Shown here: positions 19,844 through 21,236 of the stretch, in pieces
Numbering within the stretch: the first letter of the stretch is position 1
Layout of the letters: every line of letters begins with the position of its first letter
Virus record (IMG/VR): IMGVR_UViG_3300007734_000458
Location: 1 to 21,236 of that record
Length of the DNA stretch: 21,236 nt
From: a virus
Reading direction: 5' to 3' (one strand)
Notes under the pieces: generated by a model
The model's input: only the letters and a program-made list of their open reading frames with translations
What the model was told of the DNA's origin: nothing
The model's database searches: none
Translations under genes and position numbers: made by a program

Positions 19844-20708
19844 TCCATTCCTGCCTGAGCTGGCTCGCGCTGCCATGATGCTCACCGCACGACAGCCCAA
19901 CAGGGACTTCATGCAGGCAATTCCAGGCGGCGGCGGCAGTGAGCGCAGCGCCAACCCATCCTGGGACGCTATGTCCAACGCCGAGAAAGCTGCCTACTAT
20001 TCTGCCAATCCCACGATGGCTGGCATTAACCAGTTTGGGCAGAAAGCCATTGGCTACGCACCGTTTGGGATTGGCTTGGCAGCGAGAGCGCAGCAGGCCA
20101 TGTTTCCGCAATTTGTGGCAGAGCAGGCATCAGTTGCTCGCGGGATTGACCCCGGCACTGGTTTGCAAGTCGGCGGCTATGGTTCGCAACCTGGTACGTC
20201 TGGGATAACCCCCACTGGACTCTACGGCGACCAGTATGCGGGTATGCCTGCGCCAAAGGCAAATAATTTTGTCGAATCTCTGTTCAACAGTATTCTTCCC
20301 AGTTCTGCGGTGCAATTGAATCCAGCGCCAGTTGAAACTCAAACGGCAACACTTAATCCATATGGCGGAGTAAATCCAGCCCTGAGTTCAACAGGTAGCG
20401 GCTTCGCTGGCGCTGATATTGGCGCTGGCGGTGGTTTTACCGGCGGTGTTGCAACTGGAACCAGTGGCGGCAGTCCTGCTGAAGCCTCTGACTTGGGCTA
20501 CAACCAAGGCGGCATGGTAGACGCTGAGAATCTAATGGGCCAAGCCCCTGGACCAGACGATGGCTATGGAGCGCTGCAAGGCGGCGAGTATGTTATTAAG
20601 AAGGCTGCAGTTGATAAGTATGGCCAGGAATTGCTGGACGCTATCAATAATGGCACCTTTCAATTCGAGCAAAGTCTGATAAACTTTATGGCAACGCCAA
20701 CAAAATAA
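19836..20708 (+). CDS. Gly-rich hypothetical protein between portal and scaffold
   Basis: A 290-residue protein that begins within the portal stop (8-base overlap). The first 110 residues are helical with Ala-rich segments (ELARAAMMLTARQ, GIGLAARAQQAMFPQFVAEQ). The middle is Gly/Ser/Thr/Pro-rich and probably unfolded or flexible (GSGFAGADIGAGGGFTGGVA around 192-211). The end has ALQGGEYVIKKAAVDKYG (about 245-262) followed by LLDAINNG; this GEYVI..AAV...G...L..IN.G motif recurs at the ends of phage virion proteins. Position suggests a minor head, internal or ejection protein; I cannot decide which. Confidence 0.75.
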   Translation: MADPFLPELARAAMMLTARQPNRDFMQAIPGGGGSERSANPSWDAMSNAEKAAYYSANPTMAGINQFGQKAIGYAPFGIGLAARAQQAMFPQFVAEQASVARGIDPGTGLQVGGYGSQPGTSGITPTGLYGDQYAGMPAPKANNFVESLFNSILPSSAVQLNPAPVETQTATLNPYGGVNPALSSTGSGFAGADIGAGGGFTGGVATGTSGGSPAEASDLGYNQGGMVDAENLMGQAPGPDDGYGALQGGEYVIKKAAVDKYGQELLDAINNGTFQFEQSLINFMATPTK

Positions 20709-20738
20709 CGGCATCCACCCAGCCGTTCTAATTGGGTG
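20707..20738. repeat. Alternative hairpins before the scaffold gene
   Basis: AACGGC / GCCGTT (20707-20712 with 20722-20727) and CACCCA / TGGGTG (20716-20721 with 20733-20738) overlap and cannot form together. They lie between a stop codon and the scaffold ribosome site in a 47-base gap. They may tune scaffold translation or be a leftover terminator; the evidence is only the pairing. Confidence 0.3.
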
Positions 20739-20755
20739 AGTTTGATGGGGTCAAG

Positions 20756-21236
20756 ATGAACAAAAAGGCAGTAACTGGAGAAGATAACGAAGACGATAAC
20801 ACTGCGGTAATTGAGGACGAAGGCCAAAGCACTGAGCAAACTCCCGGCGAGTATCAATCCGCTGGCAACCAGGACGATGGCCAGGACACCGAAGATGACG
20901 CAGACGATTCGGACGAAGTTGTAGTATCCATTGGTGAGGAAGCGCCACCTCCCGAAGAACAGACTCATGCGCCAGAGTGGGTGCGCGAGCTGCGTAAAAC
21001 GAACCGAGAATTGCAACGGCAGAATCGTGAACTGCATGGCAAGCTGCAAAGCAACGCACAGACTGAGCGCAATCCAGTTGTGCTGGGCAAGAAGCCAACC
21101 CTGGAAGAACACGACTACGATGCCGAGAAATTCGAGGTAGCACTGGCAAATTGGTTTGACCGGAAACGGCACGCCGACGATGCCAACGCCAGGCACGAAG
21201 CTGAAGTTATGAATCAGAATCGAGCATGGCAAGCCA
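20756..21236 (+). CDS. Capsid scaffolding protein (3' truncated)
   Basis: The first 160 codons of a gene that runs off the window. Residues 1-70 are strongly acidic (Asp/Glu-rich, including EDDNTAVIEDEG and DDADDSDEVVVSIGEE). Residues 73-98 form a charged helix (WVRELRKTNRELQRQNRELH), then KPTLEEHDYDAEKFEVAL (113-130) with WFDRK. Acidic N terminus, coiled-coil and this P-x-L-x3-D-Y-D motif are typical of podovirus scaffold proteins placed between portal and capsid genes. It would guide prohead assembly and leave before or during packaging. ATG 20756 has GGGG five bases upstream; TTG at 20732 is an alternative. Confidence 0.8.
   Translation, partial: MNKKAVTGEDNEDDNTAVIEDEGQSTEQTPGEYQSAGNQDDGQDTEDDADDSDEVVVSIGEEAPPPEEQTHAPEWVRELRKTNRELQRQNRELHGKLQSNAQTERNPVVLGKKPTLEEHDYDAEKFEVALANWFDRKRHADDANARHEAEVMNQNRAWQA

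Noticed and set aside
17963-19978. Open frame of 671 codons on the minus strand opposite the portal gene
   Set aside because: It mirrors the GC-rich portal gene codon for codon, has no family pattern and low-complexity Leu/His/Gly content typical of antisense frames; portal motifs on the plus strand are clear.
20660-21232. Minus-strand open frame of 190 codons with hydrophobic character
   Set aside because: It is the complement of the acidic scaffold gene, where GAC/GAA codons read backwards as Val/Phe; hydrophobicity is an artefact.

Overview
The window reads as part of a tailed double-stranded DNA phage genome, most likely a short-tailed (podovirus) type. It has a P22-like portal, a P22-tailspike-like head-binding adaptor and a beta-helix tailspike. 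Genes are densely packed with 1-11 base overlaps. The host is probably a Gram-negative proteobacterium. The evidence is perfect E. coli-type DnaA boxes, an M15 peptidoglycan endopeptidase and a Gram-negative-style holin. Several small early proteins resemble ones I associate with phages of Burkholderiales (Comamonadaceae), so a freshwater betaproteobacterial host is my guess, not something shown. No integrase, CI-type repressor, tRNA, rRNA, CRISPR array or insertion sequence was seen. No gene-free stretch exceeds 300 bases.

Layout. (1) 1-4398, rightward: end of an unknown gene, tail adaptor, small tail protein, pectate-lyase-type tailspike, two unknown small proteins, then lysis genes (small coiled-coil/membrane protein, M15 endolysin, 3TM-type holin). 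(2) 4415-11838, leftward early operon. In transcription order it encodes a Sak4-like recombinase, a DUF7173-like protein, a DUF669 ssDNA-binding-like protein, an Fe-S PD-(D/E)XK nuclease, an SF2 helicase, a sigma-70 region 4 protein, tiny zinc-ribbon and helical proteins, a VRR-NUC nuclease, a ribbon-helix-helix protein, more small proteins and, after a hairpin and a second promoter, three distal genes of which two encode membrane proteins. Five of these leftward genes are shorter than 57 codons and one of them starts with GTG. (3) 11839-11958, divergent control region. (4) 11959-21236, rightward: small HTH protein, primase-helicase, putative origin, small protein, ParB-like protein, C5-cytosine methyltransferase, small and large terminase, portal, Gly-rich protein and the start of the scaffold. 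The scaffold runs off the right edge. Capsid and remaining tail genes presumably lie between the right edge and the left edge if the genome is circularly permuted.

How it fits together. The leftward early genes supply recombination and replication accessories and host-takeover regulators. The rightward transcript starts with an HTH regulator and the replicative primase-helicase. Just after the primase lie three perfect TTATCCACA boxes, a GTAAC iteron cluster, a 12-base inverted repeat and a hairpin, which I read as the replication origin. The methyltransferase and the 3' end of the parB-like gene form an AT-rich block in a GC-rich genome and look acquired. The strongest leads are this origin, the sigma region 4-only protein with its zinc-ribbon neighbour, the ParB/methyltransferase block, and the hidden small-protein genes of the early operon.
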